Part shown: piece after piece, positions 36,521 through 45,884 of the stretch
Numbering within the stretch: position 1 is the stretch's first letter
Layout of the letters: the number at the start of each line of letters is the position of its first letter
Assembly: GCF_900155865.1 (NCBI RefSeq)
Contig: NZ_LT707006.1
Coordinates: 3,264,577 to 3,328,576, forward strand
Origin: Bacteroides bouchesdurhonensis
Lineage (GTDB): Bacteria > Bacteroidota > Bacteroidia > Bacteroidales > Bacteroidaceae
Length of the DNA: 64,000 bases
Direction of reading: 5' to 3'
The notes under the pieces: model-generated
What the model was told of the DNA's origin: nothing
Seen by the model: the letters and a program-made list of their open reading frames with translations, nothing else
Database searches by the model: none
Translations under genes and position numbers: made by a program

Positions 36521-38593
36521 TTATTTCACTACTATTTCATCTGTAAAAATCCATCCGCCATATTCTTCTCCAGCACCTGCCTGATAACGAATATAACGTC
36601 CTTTGATTTCTCCTGTCCATGAGATATTCTCAAATCTGATTGCAGTTTCTTTATCCACATTATAAGTCTGTTGCTTCAACTCAGTAAAGTTAATACCATC
36701 ATCGGATATGGAAATAATAACAGATACAGGAAGGAAAACTTCCGCCCCCACTACTTGCATAAAGTCTGCTGAAACAGAATGTATTACTGTTTCTACCTCC
36801 ATATCAATTGTTACGTCCAACCGATTTTTGGAAATAAATCCCTGCCAGACACCATCTCCATAAGTCCAATCTCCACGTATACCATCCGTCAGTGACAGAT
36901 CTTCCCTGCCCGGATACGAAGCATTATATGGAGCATTATAAATTACTTTCTTCCCTAATGCCAGATGAGTGATTGGTTTAGAAGATTCAGGACGGCTTCC
37001 AATCTCATTTTTCAAATCGAAAGGAAGGTAACCTTTTATTTGTAAGTCCGCAACAGCTTTCAAAGCACGGACATGAAAGTCCGGCCATGACTTACGTTCG
37101 GGAAATGACCAAGCAACTTCTGCTAATGCCAATATACGAGGATATATCATATATTCTACTTGTTCGGCAGCAGGAATATATTCAGTCCATAAATTAGCTT
37201 GCGTACCATACACCAACTTTGCCTGTTCTACAGACAGAGAACTAGGCACCGGATCATAAGAATATACCTTCTTTAATGGTAAATATCCTCCGATAGCTTC
37301 GGGTTGAGAATAAGGGGCATCCTGATAACTATCCAGATAGCAATATGTACCTGGAGTCATAATAGCACGATGACCTGATTTCACTGCTGCTAAACCTCCT
37401 TCTTCACCTCTCCAAGACATGACTGTAGCATTTGGTGCCAAACCTCCCTGAAGGATTTCATCCCATCCTAATAATTTACGTCCATGGGTATTCAAAAACT
37501 TTTCAATACGATGAATCAGATAACTCTGTAATTCGTCTACACTGGCAAGCTGTTCTTCCTGCATCCTTTTTTGACACTTCGGACATATTTTCCATGCTGC
37601 TTTTCCGGCTTCGTCTCCTCCCACATGAATGTACTCAGATGGAAAAAGTTCCATTACTTCCATCAATACGTTTTCCAGAAAAGTGAAGGTTTCTTCATTC
37701 CCTACACAAAAGTCTGCATTCTTATAGGGTTCACCTGCACATGATAATTGCGGATAGGCGGCCAATACTTCTTCTGAATGAGCGGGCATTTCTATCTCCG
37801 GAATAACTGTAATATAATGTTGGCGGGCATAGGCTACAATTTCCCGAATATCTTCCTGGGTATAATACCCTCCGGAAGCTCCCGGTTCGTCAAAGTGAAG
37901 GTATTTACGATCTCCATTCCACCATTTCTTCCAGTTGGCATCTGTACGCCATGCGGCCAATTCTGTTAATAAAGGATATTTCTTTATTTCAATTCGCCAA
38001 CCTGCCGCATCTGTCAGATGCAAATGTAATCGATTGATTTTGTAGAAAGCTAAAGCGTCTATCTGTTTCTTAACAAATTCTTTAGAAAAGAAATGTCGGG
38101 AGACATCAAGCATAAATCCTCGATATGCAAAGCGTGGAGTATCCTTTATATCTACGGAGGTTATGCTATATCCCCTGCTTGAAGGTTCCGACAATTGTAA
38201 TAGTGTCTGGATACCATAAAAGAGACCTACTCCCGAAGTTGCCTGTATCAGAATCTGTTGAGGAGTAACTGATAATGTATAGCTTTCCGGAGAAGACAAC
38301 AGATCATTTTTCTCTGTTAGCAACAGAGAAAGAACATTCTGCTTATCTTTCTTTTTCCCTCTCTTGAATTGTAAAGGAATCGTTTGCAGATAACTTTCGA
38401 GAAGTTGTGCTTCTTCTCCTCGTAGATTTGTATAAAGCTTTGTTTTCTCTGATAGTAAAAAATAGCCCGTACCCTGCTCCATGGTCAATGGTATAGGAAT
38501 TACGGACTGTGCATGGAGGGGATATGTCTGAAAACATATCCCCAATAACCACAAGAAAAGACAAGCTTTAAAGTATCTTTTCCATTTATCCAT
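36521..38593 (-). CDS. GH20 beta-N-acetylhexosaminidase
   Basis: A 690-residue exported exo-hexosaminidase with signal peptide (1-28). An N-terminal GH20b-type domain is followed by the catalytic barrel starting YRGFMLDVSRHFF. The catalytic Asp-Glu pair lies in HVGGDEAGKAAW near residue 327. A C-terminal F5/8-type sugar-binding domain follows, with VIISISDDGINFTEL and a final GGWIFTDEIVV. It removes terminal GlcNAc or GalNAc using substrate-assisted catalysis. Its ATG shares one base with the previous gene's stop (TAATG), so translation is coupled. Confidence 0.92.
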   Translation of the reverse strand: MDKWKRYFKACLFLWLLGICFQTYPLHAQSVIPIPLTMEQGTGYFLLSEKTKLYTNLRGEEAQLLESYLQTIPLQFKRGKKKDKQNVLSLLLTEKNDLLSSPESYTLSVTPQQILIQATSGVGLFYGIQTLLQLSEPSSRGYSITSVDIKDTPRFAYRGFMLDVSRHFFSKEFVKKQIDALAFYKINRLHLHLTDAAGWRIEIKKYPLLTELAAWRTDANWKKWWNGDRKYLHFDEPGASGGYYTQEDIREIVAYARQHYITVIPEIEMPAHSEEVLAAYPQLSCAGEPYKNADFCVGNEETFTFLENVLMEVMELFPSEYIHVGGDEAGKAAWKICPKCQKRMQEEQLASVDELQSYLIHRIEKFLNTHGRKLLGWDEILQGGLAPNATVMSWRGEEGGLAAVKSGHRAIMTPGTYCYLDSYQDAPYSQPEAIGGYLPLKKVYSYDPVPSSLSVEQAKLVYGTQANLWTEYIPAAEQVEYMIYPRILALAEVAWSFPERKSWPDFHVRALKAVADLQIKGYLPFDLKNEIGSRPESSKPITHLALGKKVIYNAPYNASYPGREDLSLTDGIRGDWTYGDGVWQGFISKNRLDVTIDMEVETVIHSVSADFMQVVGAEVFLPVSVIISISDDGINFTELKQQTYNVDKETAIRFENISWTGEIKGRYIRYQAGAGEEYGGWIFTDEIVVK

Positions 38594-40920
38594 TAATCAA
38601 TTGTGATTTCATCTACAAACAAGAAACCAGGATTTCCCTTTCCACCATGCCATTCCGGAATCTGTCTTTCGGACAGAGCGATAACTTTTACGTATTTAGC
38701 TTTCACCGGAGTGAATGTCAGTTTATGTTCATAGATACCATTTTTGTCTGTTTCCTTCATAACCGGATATTCTTCGGAAGCTACTTTGGTGAAGTTTGTA
38801 CCGTCTTCTGATACTTCTACAGAGAATCCTCTTGCATCAAATACCCAGTCACCCTTTTCTACACAAGTAGATATAGCAACACTTGAAATCTCTGTCGGTT
38901 GCTGAAGGTCAATGGTCACATCCATATCATTCTTGTAGAATGCAATCCAACGTCCGGTCTTATAGTTGCCATTTCCTTTCAGACCATCGACTAATGTAGT
39001 AACTCCTTTGAATTCGTATTGCTTATTGACTGGTTGATTAGCAACGATCGGCTTCATGCTGGATTTACTAAAATTAATTTTTTCTGAAACAGTACGGCTG
39101 TTTCCGTTTTTACGAACTGCAATCGCTGTTAATGTTCCATTCTCTTTTATTTTCAATGTACCCTCATATAATGGAGATGTTGCAGTAGGTTCTGTGCCAT
39201 CCAAAGTATAATGAATAGGGGCATTGTCAATTGTAGTCAGCGTAATATCCAATGTACCGTCTGTAGGATTCGGAGTAAATTCAGCTGATACATCAAACAC
39301 AAATTTTGCATAATTGTATCCTTCCGCATCATACCATTTAATCAATCGGGGAAGACGAGATAAGAAATCAGCATAATTCTTTTTATCAGACATGGTCCAT
39401 TGAACTTCACTCAATGCAGCCCAACGAGGTAACACCATGTACTGAGCGTGTGAGAAAGTAGGAATATATTCTGTCCAAAGATTAGCCTGTACACCTATAA
39501 TATGTTTCTGTTCTTCGGGAGTAAGTGAAGAAGGCGTAGGTTCATAGCCATATACCTTTTCGATAGGCACGTAACCACCGATACCCAACGGTTCATTTTC
39601 TACATCTTTAGTCTGGTAATAATCGAAATAAAGATAAGTATTAGGAGTCATGATTACATCGTGTTTTTGCTTGGCAGCTTCAATACCACCAGCTTCTCCA
39701 CGCCACGACATAACAGTTGCATTAGGAGCAAGTCCACCTTCCAAAATCTCATCCCAACCAATAATCTGACGACCATGCTCATTCAAGAATTTCTCCGCAT
39801 GATTGATTACAAAGCTTTGTAAACGTTCTTCCTTACTATGTTTTTCATCAGAGTGTAGACCTAACGCTTTGATACGTGCCTGACATTTCAGACATTTTTC
39901 CCATTGTGTCTTCGGACATTCGTCACCTCCGACATGAATATATTCTGAAGGGAAGATTTCCATTACTTCAGTCAGTACATCATCAATAAATTGCAAAGTC
40001 TTATCATTTCCGGCACAAAGCACATTGTCTGACACTCCCCATATTTTCCATACTTCATAAGGACCGCCTGTACATCCCAATTCCGGATAAGCAGCCAGAG
40101 CAGCCTGCATATGTCCCGGAAGGTCGATTTCTGGAATCACTGTAATATAACGGTCAGCAGCATAAGCTACAATTTCTTTAGCCTGTTCTTGAGTAAAGAA
40201 TCCACCATAAGGTTTACCATCATATTCACCGGAATTACGTCCGATTACTGTTTCTGAACGTTTAGAACCGATTTCCGTCAATTTTGGATATTTTTTAATC
40301 TCCAAACGCCAACCTTGGTCTTCAGTTAGATGCCAATGCAAACGGTTCATGTTGTGCAATGTCATCATATCGATATAGGTTTTCATCTCATCTACTGTAA
40401 AGAAGTGACGTCCTACATCAAAATGTGCACCACGATAACTAAAACGCGGATAATCTTTAATGTCCACAGCCGGTAATACAATATCTCCCTCTATTACGAT
40501 AGGCAATGATTTACGTAAAGATTGAATTCCATAAAAAACGCCAGCTTCTGTAGGTCCTGTAATTGCTATTCCATTACCTTCAACTTTCAATTGGTAAGCT
40601 TCCGGATTTTCTGATTCTAATCCTAATGATAATACAATTGCATTCTCACCTTCCGTACCTGCTTCAATAGCAAAATCTTTTCCGGTAGATGCTTTCAGAT
40701 AATCAGCCAGAAACTCTGCATTGCGCTGCATCTTCTCATTTCCTTCCGGATAGAGAATCTTAACACCACTCTTTAGGATAAAAGGATTTCCCTGAGTCTC
40801 CACTACTTCTTGTGGCAATGGAATAATCTGATAATTGGCTTCTTGCTGCACTGATGACTTACAGGAGGCAAGAAGTCCGGCAATTGTAAGACAACCGGTT
40901 AATTTTAAAAACTGTTTCAT
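38593..40920 (-). CDS. GH20 beta-N-acetylhexosaminidase, surface lipoprotein
   Basis: This 775-residue GH20 enzyme has a lipoprotein signal with lipobox LASC (Cys about 20). The N-terminal GH20b domain leads into the catalytic domain (YRGAHFDVGRHFF), with the Asp-Glu pair in HVGGDECPKTQW near residue 332. A C-terminal chitobiase-like Fn3 domain (IHYTLDGTEPTATSPLY) and an F5/8-type domain end in FLFVDEI. It is a paralogue of the next gene, differing in lipidation and the extra domain, so the pair may split work between cell surface and periplasm. It follows the beta-mannosidase gene by 37 bases. Confidence 0.92.
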   Translation of the reverse strand: MKQFLKLTGCLTIAGLLASCKSSVQQEANYQIIPLPQEVVETQGNPFILKSGVKILYPEGNEKMQRNAEFLADYLKASTGKDFAIEAGTEGENAIVLSLGLESENPEAYQLKVEGNGIAITGPTEAGVFYGIQSLRKSLPIVIEGDIVLPAVDIKDYPRFSYRGAHFDVGRHFFTVDEMKTYIDMMTLHNMNRLHWHLTEDQGWRLEIKKYPKLTEIGSKRSETVIGRNSGEYDGKPYGGFFTQEQAKEIVAYAADRYITVIPEIDLPGHMQAALAAYPELGCTGGPYEVWKIWGVSDNVLCAGNDKTLQFIDDVLTEVMEIFPSEYIHVGGDECPKTQWEKCLKCQARIKALGLHSDEKHSKEERLQSFVINHAEKFLNEHGRQIIGWDEILEGGLAPNATVMSWRGEAGGIEAAKQKHDVIMTPNTYLYFDYYQTKDVENEPLGIGGYVPIEKVYGYEPTPSSLTPEEQKHIIGVQANLWTEYIPTFSHAQYMVLPRWAALSEVQWTMSDKKNYADFLSRLPRLIKWYDAEGYNYAKFVFDVSAEFTPNPTDGTLDITLTTIDNAPIHYTLDGTEPTATSPLYEGTLKIKENGTLTAIAVRKNGNSRTVSEKINFSKSSMKPIVANQPVNKQYEFKGVTTLVDGLKGNGNYKTGRWIAFYKNDMDVTIDLQQPTEISSVAISTCVEKGDWVFDARGFSVEVSEDGTNFTKVASEEYPVMKETDKNGIYEHKLTFTPVKAKYVKVIALSERQIPEWHGGKGNPGFLFVDEITID

Positions 40921-40957
40921 AAAATAAAAAATTAGGGGTTAGTTAATAAATTTGTCT

Positions 40958-43549
40958 TTAATTATATGTTTCACGAATATGCTTAATGGTCAAGGGCAGC
41001 TTCTCTCCTTTCTTTATTGAAGTAGAGGTGATGACAACCGTCTTATGTTCTCCCGGCAAAAGATCAAAGAAATTATCACTGAAGTGAGCACCTTGAAAAG
41101 GAACTTCAATGAAAACATCTTTTGCCAGTTTAGAGGAAGTAATGGTTAATTCACACTTTCCATCCGTCTGTTTCATCTTATAGCTGACTGTTGTTTGAGG
41201 CAGAAGTAATTCTTTCGTTTTTTTGAAATAATGAACCGATTCTGCCAGAGTATGACCTGATTTATCTTTAAGTGTCAATTGCAAAAAACAACGTTGAAGT
41301 TCTTCCTGGGTTAATTTCGTACTGAAATCTTCCTTGTAAACACATAAAGATGTATTGGCCGGAATAGTCAATGAATTTATCTGATTTTTCTTTCCTATCG
41401 GTTTTCCATCAAAATCGATCACTTTCATTTCCAGCTTCATTTGTTCCATGTTGTCTAACCGATCAGAAAGTATATAGATACATAGGCTGTCATTCTGCTG
41501 TATAGGATCAATCAAAAGTGGTTCAAAAGCACGTTTTGCCTCATAATGCAAAGCTTTCCAATTGCCATAATAGTCAATGCTTGACCAAGACACAACCGGC
41601 CAACTGTCATTCAATTGCCAATACATAGTACCCATACAGTAGGGACGATTACGACGATGAGCTTCCAGTCCATGACGTATCCCCTTGCCCTGCAAGACTA
41701 ATCCGACATAAACAAAATCTTCAAATTTGTCGGGAACAACATAATCGCGTTCCATATAAGTACGAATCAATGCATTACCAATACTACTCTTTTGATGCGC
41801 ATTCATCACTTTGGATTCAATCTGATAATCCTCAGGAGCAGCAAAAGTTGCTATGGTCTTCATTTCTGGGAATGACTGGAATCCAAATTCACTCATGAAA
41901 CGAGGAATATCAGTATCTGAAGATTCAAAAGGTTTCTTGCCATACCAGACTCCCCAATTGTGGCTATCTCCTATTCCCCATGATTCAGGTCGTCCCCAAT
42001 TTGCAAAATAAGGAGAACTGTGTACATAAAACCGATCGGTATCAAGTTTATTCACCATTGCAGGAAGTAATTCACGAAACAATTTGTCATAACCACTAAG
42101 CATTCCCTGATATACTTCGGGAGTAAATTTCTTCTGAAAGCCCCAATATTTTAAGGCTTCCAATATTTCATTATTACCACACCACATAGCTAAAGAGGCA
42201 TGATTTCGAAGTCGGCGAATATTAAAATCAGCCTCCGTCTCCACTCTTTTCATAAAAGTTGGATCTGAAGGATAAGGGGTACAGGCAAACATAAAATCCT
42301 GCCATACCAGAATTCCGTTTTCATCTGCCAAATCATAGAAATAGTCGTCCTCATATACTCCTCCTCCCCATACACGCACAATATTCATATTTGCCTCGCG
42401 AATATCACGAAACAAAGTTTGATAACGCTCCGGAGTAACAGAAGGTAACATAGCATCCTGAGGAATATAATTGGCTCCTTTGGCAAACATGGGAATGCCA
42501 TTCACTTCAAAATAAAAGGATGCACCATCTTTATCTTTTTCATTTACTACACGAATAGTACGCAAGCCTATTCGATGGGACTGTGCGGCAACCACCTTTC
42601 CATTAGCAAGAATCTGAGCAGAAAAATCATATAATGTAGGTTTGCCCCAGCCATTGGGCATCCAACGAACAGGTTGGGATATTTCTACAGGAATAGCAAT
42701 ATGATTGATTCCGGGCTGTAGTATGACTGATTGCTTCTCTTCTGTAACATTAGTTCCATCCAAAGAGACTTTAATTTCAACTTCTGCTGTTGTTTCCTCA
42801 GAGATATTGTCGATAATCAATTCATTGGATAAGCTTGCAGCCTCATCCGTCAATGACATCTGTTTTACATGATAATCAGATATCGTTGCAACATCGTAAA
42901 AACGAAGTGTTACCGGACGCCAAACACCACTCGTCACCATCCGTATTCCCCAATCCCAACCATAACTATATGGAGCTTTGCGAGTGAAAACACTTAGATG
43001 CTTTTCATGATGATCGTTGTCTGCAGGATAGTTGAATCCATTAGAATCATATTGAGGCAAAGTCTGGCGTATAGGTGAATGAAAGTGAATCTGCAGGTGA
43101 TTTTCCCCTTTACGCAAAGTTGATTTTATCGGAAGGGTGTATCCAACGAACATATTATCCGCTTTTAATAACAAAGATCCGTTAAGATATACATCGGCAT
43201 AAGTATCGAGCCCTTCAAAAATAAGTTGAGCTCCATCCCGCTTTAACTGATCCTCGGATACCATAAAAGCAGTTTTATACTCCCAATCTTCATTTTCTAC
43301 CCATTGAATTTTCTCTTCGTTAGTCCCATAAAAAGGGTTAGGCAATAAATTATGATGAAGTAAATCCTGATGGACTGTACCAGGTACGGTAGCCGACATC
43401 CATTTATCTGTTCCTGCTTGAGAAAACTCCCAACCAGCGTCCAAAATAACAACATCTGAAGTATCGTTATTCTGTGCATATGCCATAGTGCAACAACATA
43501 GTAGTCCGCATGCTATTTTGGTCACTTTTCCTGTTAAATTTAAAATCAT
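40958..43549 (-). CDS. GH2-family beta-mannosidase, exported
   Basis: An 863-residue GH2 enzyme with a signal peptide (to MAYA, residue 25). It shows the beta-mannosidase pattern: TVPGTVHQDLL near the N-terminus, FEGLDTYADVYLNG, YSYGWDWGIRM, NIVRVWGGGVYE, WCGNNEILE (acid/base Glu near 463) and FMSEFGFQSFPE (nucleophile near 552). It removes beta-mannose, such as the core mannose of N-glycans after GlcNAc trimming. It has its own -7-like element (43577-43584), shared in form with the sialidase promoter, so it may head the GH2-GH20-GH20-GH2 operon. Identification is strong. Confidence 0.9.
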   Translation of the reverse strand: MILNLTGKVTKIACGLLCCCTMAYAQNNDTSDVVILDAGWEFSQAGTDKWMSATVPGTVHQDLLHHNLLPNPFYGTNEEKIQWVENEDWEYKTAFMVSEDQLKRDGAQLIFEGLDTYADVYLNGSLLLKADNMFVGYTLPIKSTLRKGENHLQIHFHSPIRQTLPQYDSNGFNYPADNDHHEKHLSVFTRKAPYSYGWDWGIRMVTSGVWRPVTLRFYDVATISDYHVKQMSLTDEAASLSNELIIDNISEETTAEVEIKVSLDGTNVTEEKQSVILQPGINHIAIPVEISQPVRWMPNGWGKPTLYDFSAQILANGKVVAAQSHRIGLRTIRVVNEKDKDGASFYFEVNGIPMFAKGANYIPQDAMLPSVTPERYQTLFRDIREANMNIVRVWGGGVYEDDYFYDLADENGILVWQDFMFACTPYPSDPTFMKRVETEADFNIRRLRNHASLAMWCGNNEILEALKYWGFQKKFTPEVYQGMLSGYDKLFRELLPAMVNKLDTDRFYVHSSPYFANWGRPESWGIGDSHNWGVWYGKKPFESSDTDIPRFMSEFGFQSFPEMKTIATFAAPEDYQIESKVMNAHQKSSIGNALIRTYMERDYVVPDKFEDFVYVGLVLQGKGIRHGLEAHRRNRPYCMGTMYWQLNDSWPVVSWSSIDYYGNWKALHYEAKRAFEPLLIDPIQQNDSLCIYILSDRLDNMEQMKLEMKVIDFDGKPIGKKNQINSLTIPANTSLCVYKEDFSTKLTQEELQRCFLQLTLKDKSGHTLAESVHYFKKTKELLLPQTTVSYKMKQTDGKCELTITSSKLAKDVFIEVPFQGAHFSDNFFDLLPGEHKTVVITSTSIKKGEKLPLTIKHIRETYN

Positions 43550-43576
43550 AGTGGGGGCATTAGATATTTAACGGAG

Positions 43577-43584
43577 TAAAGATA
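43577..43584 (-). promoter_or_regulatory. -7-like element before the beta-mannosidase gene
   Basis: Minus-strand TATCTTTA differs from TAnnTTTG at the last base. It is followed by CTCCGTTAA and lies 28 bases before the ATG. The sialidase promoter has the same TATCTTTAC-CCGTT form, suggesting shared control. Confidence 0.5.
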
Positions 43585-43626
43585 CTGTTTTCTTGTCAAA
43601 TCTTTACTATAATACATACAAAATTC

Positions 43627-43776
43627 TTATTTCACCAAAATTTCAGCCATAAAGGCCGAAGCCGGAAGAGAGGCTTGATTAACTAAATTAGCACGGGTAA
43701 AAGGTTGCCATCCGTATCGTACGTATCGTGGTTTCTCAAACATATAATAACTACGAACTTTTTCATTTTCTACCAT
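43627..43776 (-). pseudogene. Remnant of a sialate O-acetylesterase (C-terminal end)
   Basis: A 49-codon minus-strand frame encodes a segment with KPRYVRYGWQPFTRANLVN and LPASAF, which looks like the very end of sialate 9-O-acetylesterases (VRYGW..NLYN..GLPASPF type). The catalytic SGNH part is absent: an in-frame stop lies just upstream and the neighbouring GH20 gene begins 45 bases away. It is therefore a deletion scar, not a gene. The location between GH20 and beta-mannosidase genes is where, from memory, B. thetaiotaomicron has an intact esterase gene. Confidence 0.75.
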
Positions 43777-43820
43777 TATAAGTTTTATCACTCCTAATCT
43801 ATTTTATGTCTATCAACACA

Positions 43821-45839
43821 TTATAACTTTTTCTCCGGAGAATAAATCAATCCTTCCACAGCTTTCTCACCATCAAGAGTCACAAATACAGTAGTAAACA
43901 TCCATTTCACCAGACGAACTTCATCAATTGTAAATTTACCCACTGGAAGTTTGAGTAATACTTTATTCCAACCTTTATTCAGCTGAACCTGTAAAGGAGG
44001 ACGAGTTACACAATTCTCATTTCCTAATGCTATTTCCGAACTTTTTTTCCGGTGAATAGCAGTCCATACCGGGGGTACTATTTCCTGATCATTTATCCAG
44101 ATACGGCTTTCTTTATAATCCCATTTCCCTTGCAACGGAGGCAGATCATTTTCTGAGCGTCCATAATTCTGGAATTCTACCCACAATCCGACAACCTGTT
44201 TTGCAGGAGAATAGACATAAGTATAGGCATAGGCCGTATGATCTTCTTGTGGATCTTTATAAAAAGCCGGCACAAGATTTCCCCAAACATGTCGAAGATA
44301 AATGCCGGCTCCTATTGCCGGACGTACCTTATATTGTTTACCTTCATAAATATACGAATCGTTGAGTTCTTTTTCCGGAGGAAACACTTTTCTCAAATCA
44401 CCTTCGTTTGGAAAAGCGTCTGTAATATTCCACTTCACATTTGTCTGTTTGACATAAGCAAATGGATAACCTGCAAAAAGGTGTTCTTTATACCATAACA
44501 TGCGATGCTCAAAATCTGCAAAGTCACGAAACACATCAGAATTTTCATCTGTAGGAAGAATGGTACCTTGTTTATCAAAATATTCAGTTCCTCCTCCTTT
44601 CCATGCACGTTCTGCAATAGCCAGCATATTCGGATAGAAATTATTCTCTAGAATTATGTTTTGTTCATTACTCAACATACGATCATTCCAAACTCCTAAA
44701 ATGACTCCGGCTAGATCTTCATTTCCCATTTCTTCATTATAAATCCTACTATTATATAGTGCTACGATATCACCAAATGTATCATAATGATTTAAATAAT
44801 GAAATCGGGAATCAATAGCCGGAATACCTTTCTGAGCTTTACCACGATAACTCCAAAGCTGCATCATATCGATCTCGCCCGGATTATATTTCCAACCTGG
44901 ATTCCATGAAATCACTTTTTTTCCTTTAGAGCGTACATATGCCACCATTTGAGGTACAAATTGTGGATTGGTGAATCCTACTTCATCTGTTCCAATATGA
45001 ATATAAGGGACATCGAAAGTATCACAAATTTCATCCAATAATAGTTTCAATATTTTCATGCCTTCCGGTGTCTGCATATCGTGACGGAAAGTACGTACAA
45101 AAGCTGCACTATGTCCCGGCATATCTATCTCCGGAATTAACAAGACTTGATGAGCTTTACAAAAAGCGACCAACTCTTTAGCTTCCTCTAATGTATAGTA
45201 GCTACCAGGAAATCGAGTCATGTTCGTACTATCATTCAGCATTGGAAATATTTTACTTTGTAAGCGCCATGCCTGGTTTTCTGTTAAATGCCAATGGAAC
45301 ACATTGATTTTAAATTTGGAAAGAATAGCAATCTCACGTTTTAATTCCTCCAAAGGCAAATAGCTTCGTCCAACATCCTGCATAAATCCTCGAATTCGAA
45401 AAGCAGGCCAGTCTAAAATTTCACAACCATGAAAGCTAGTTCTTTTCTTTGATTTATCAGCTAATTGAGCTAAAGTTTGCATAGCCCAATATACTCCACG
45501 TTCTGTTACGGCTTCAATCTCTATTTTTTGTTTATTCACTGTCATACGATAAGCCTCTTCTTGATTGATGAGTACACCATTCAAAGAAAGAACTATTATG
45601 ACCTCTATTATAGAATTTGCATGAGTATCCACATATCCTCCATGTTCTACCACAAAATCAGTCCATTCCTGTTGAAGGACCGGAGTTCTCAAATTAATTC
45701 TATTCAGTACAAAGTCAGAACTTTTAGAAATAAACTGCTGTGGTTTAGGCAATAGAAGATCATCAGCCTCTGCAACAGTTGAAATTAGACAAAAGATAAG
45801 CCAAAGGAAAGTTGTAAATAAATTATAATTGTTTTTCAT
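43821..45839 (-). CDS. GH20-family hexosaminidase, divergent
   Basis: This 672-residue exported GH20 protein has a signal peptide (about 1-25). It has a GH20b-like domain, the barrel start IRGFMQDVGRSYLP, FHWHLTENQAWRLQ and the catalytic Asp-Glu in HIGTDEVGF near residue 283. The usual HVGGDE is thus HIGTDE. The region after the barrel (about 470-672) has a beta-sandwich character (GIYLRHVWG, WDYKESRIWIND). It is encoded 45 bases after the sialidase gene and is probably co-transcribed. It is distant from the two other GH20 proteins here and may prefer a different HexNAc linkage. Confidence 0.87.
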   Translation of the reverse strand: MKNNYNLFTTFLWLIFCLISTVAEADDLLLPKPQQFISKSSDFVLNRINLRTPVLQQEWTDFVVEHGGYVDTHANSIIEVIIVLSLNGVLINQEEAYRMTVNKQKIEIEAVTERGVYWAMQTLAQLADKSKKRTSFHGCEILDWPAFRIRGFMQDVGRSYLPLEELKREIAILSKFKINVFHWHLTENQAWRLQSKIFPMLNDSTNMTRFPGSYYTLEEAKELVAFCKAHQVLLIPEIDMPGHSAAFVRTFRHDMQTPEGMKILKLLLDEICDTFDVPYIHIGTDEVGFTNPQFVPQMVAYVRSKGKKVISWNPGWKYNPGEIDMMQLWSYRGKAQKGIPAIDSRFHYLNHYDTFGDIVALYNSRIYNEEMGNEDLAGVILGVWNDRMLSNEQNIILENNFYPNMLAIAERAWKGGGTEYFDKQGTILPTDENSDVFRDFADFEHRMLWYKEHLFAGYPFAYVKQTNVKWNITDAFPNEGDLRKVFPPEKELNDSYIYEGKQYKVRPAIGAGIYLRHVWGNLVPAFYKDPQEDHTAYAYTYVYSPAKQVVGLWVEFQNYGRSENDLPPLQGKWDYKESRIWINDQEIVPPVWTAIHRKKSSEIALGNENCVTRPPLQVQLNKGWNKVLLKLPVGKFTIDEVRLVKWMFTTVFVTLDGEKAVEGLIYSPEKKL

Positions 45840-45884
45840 TCTTTCTATGCTTATTAATTAAAAGAAATAATTTGAAAGATGAAA

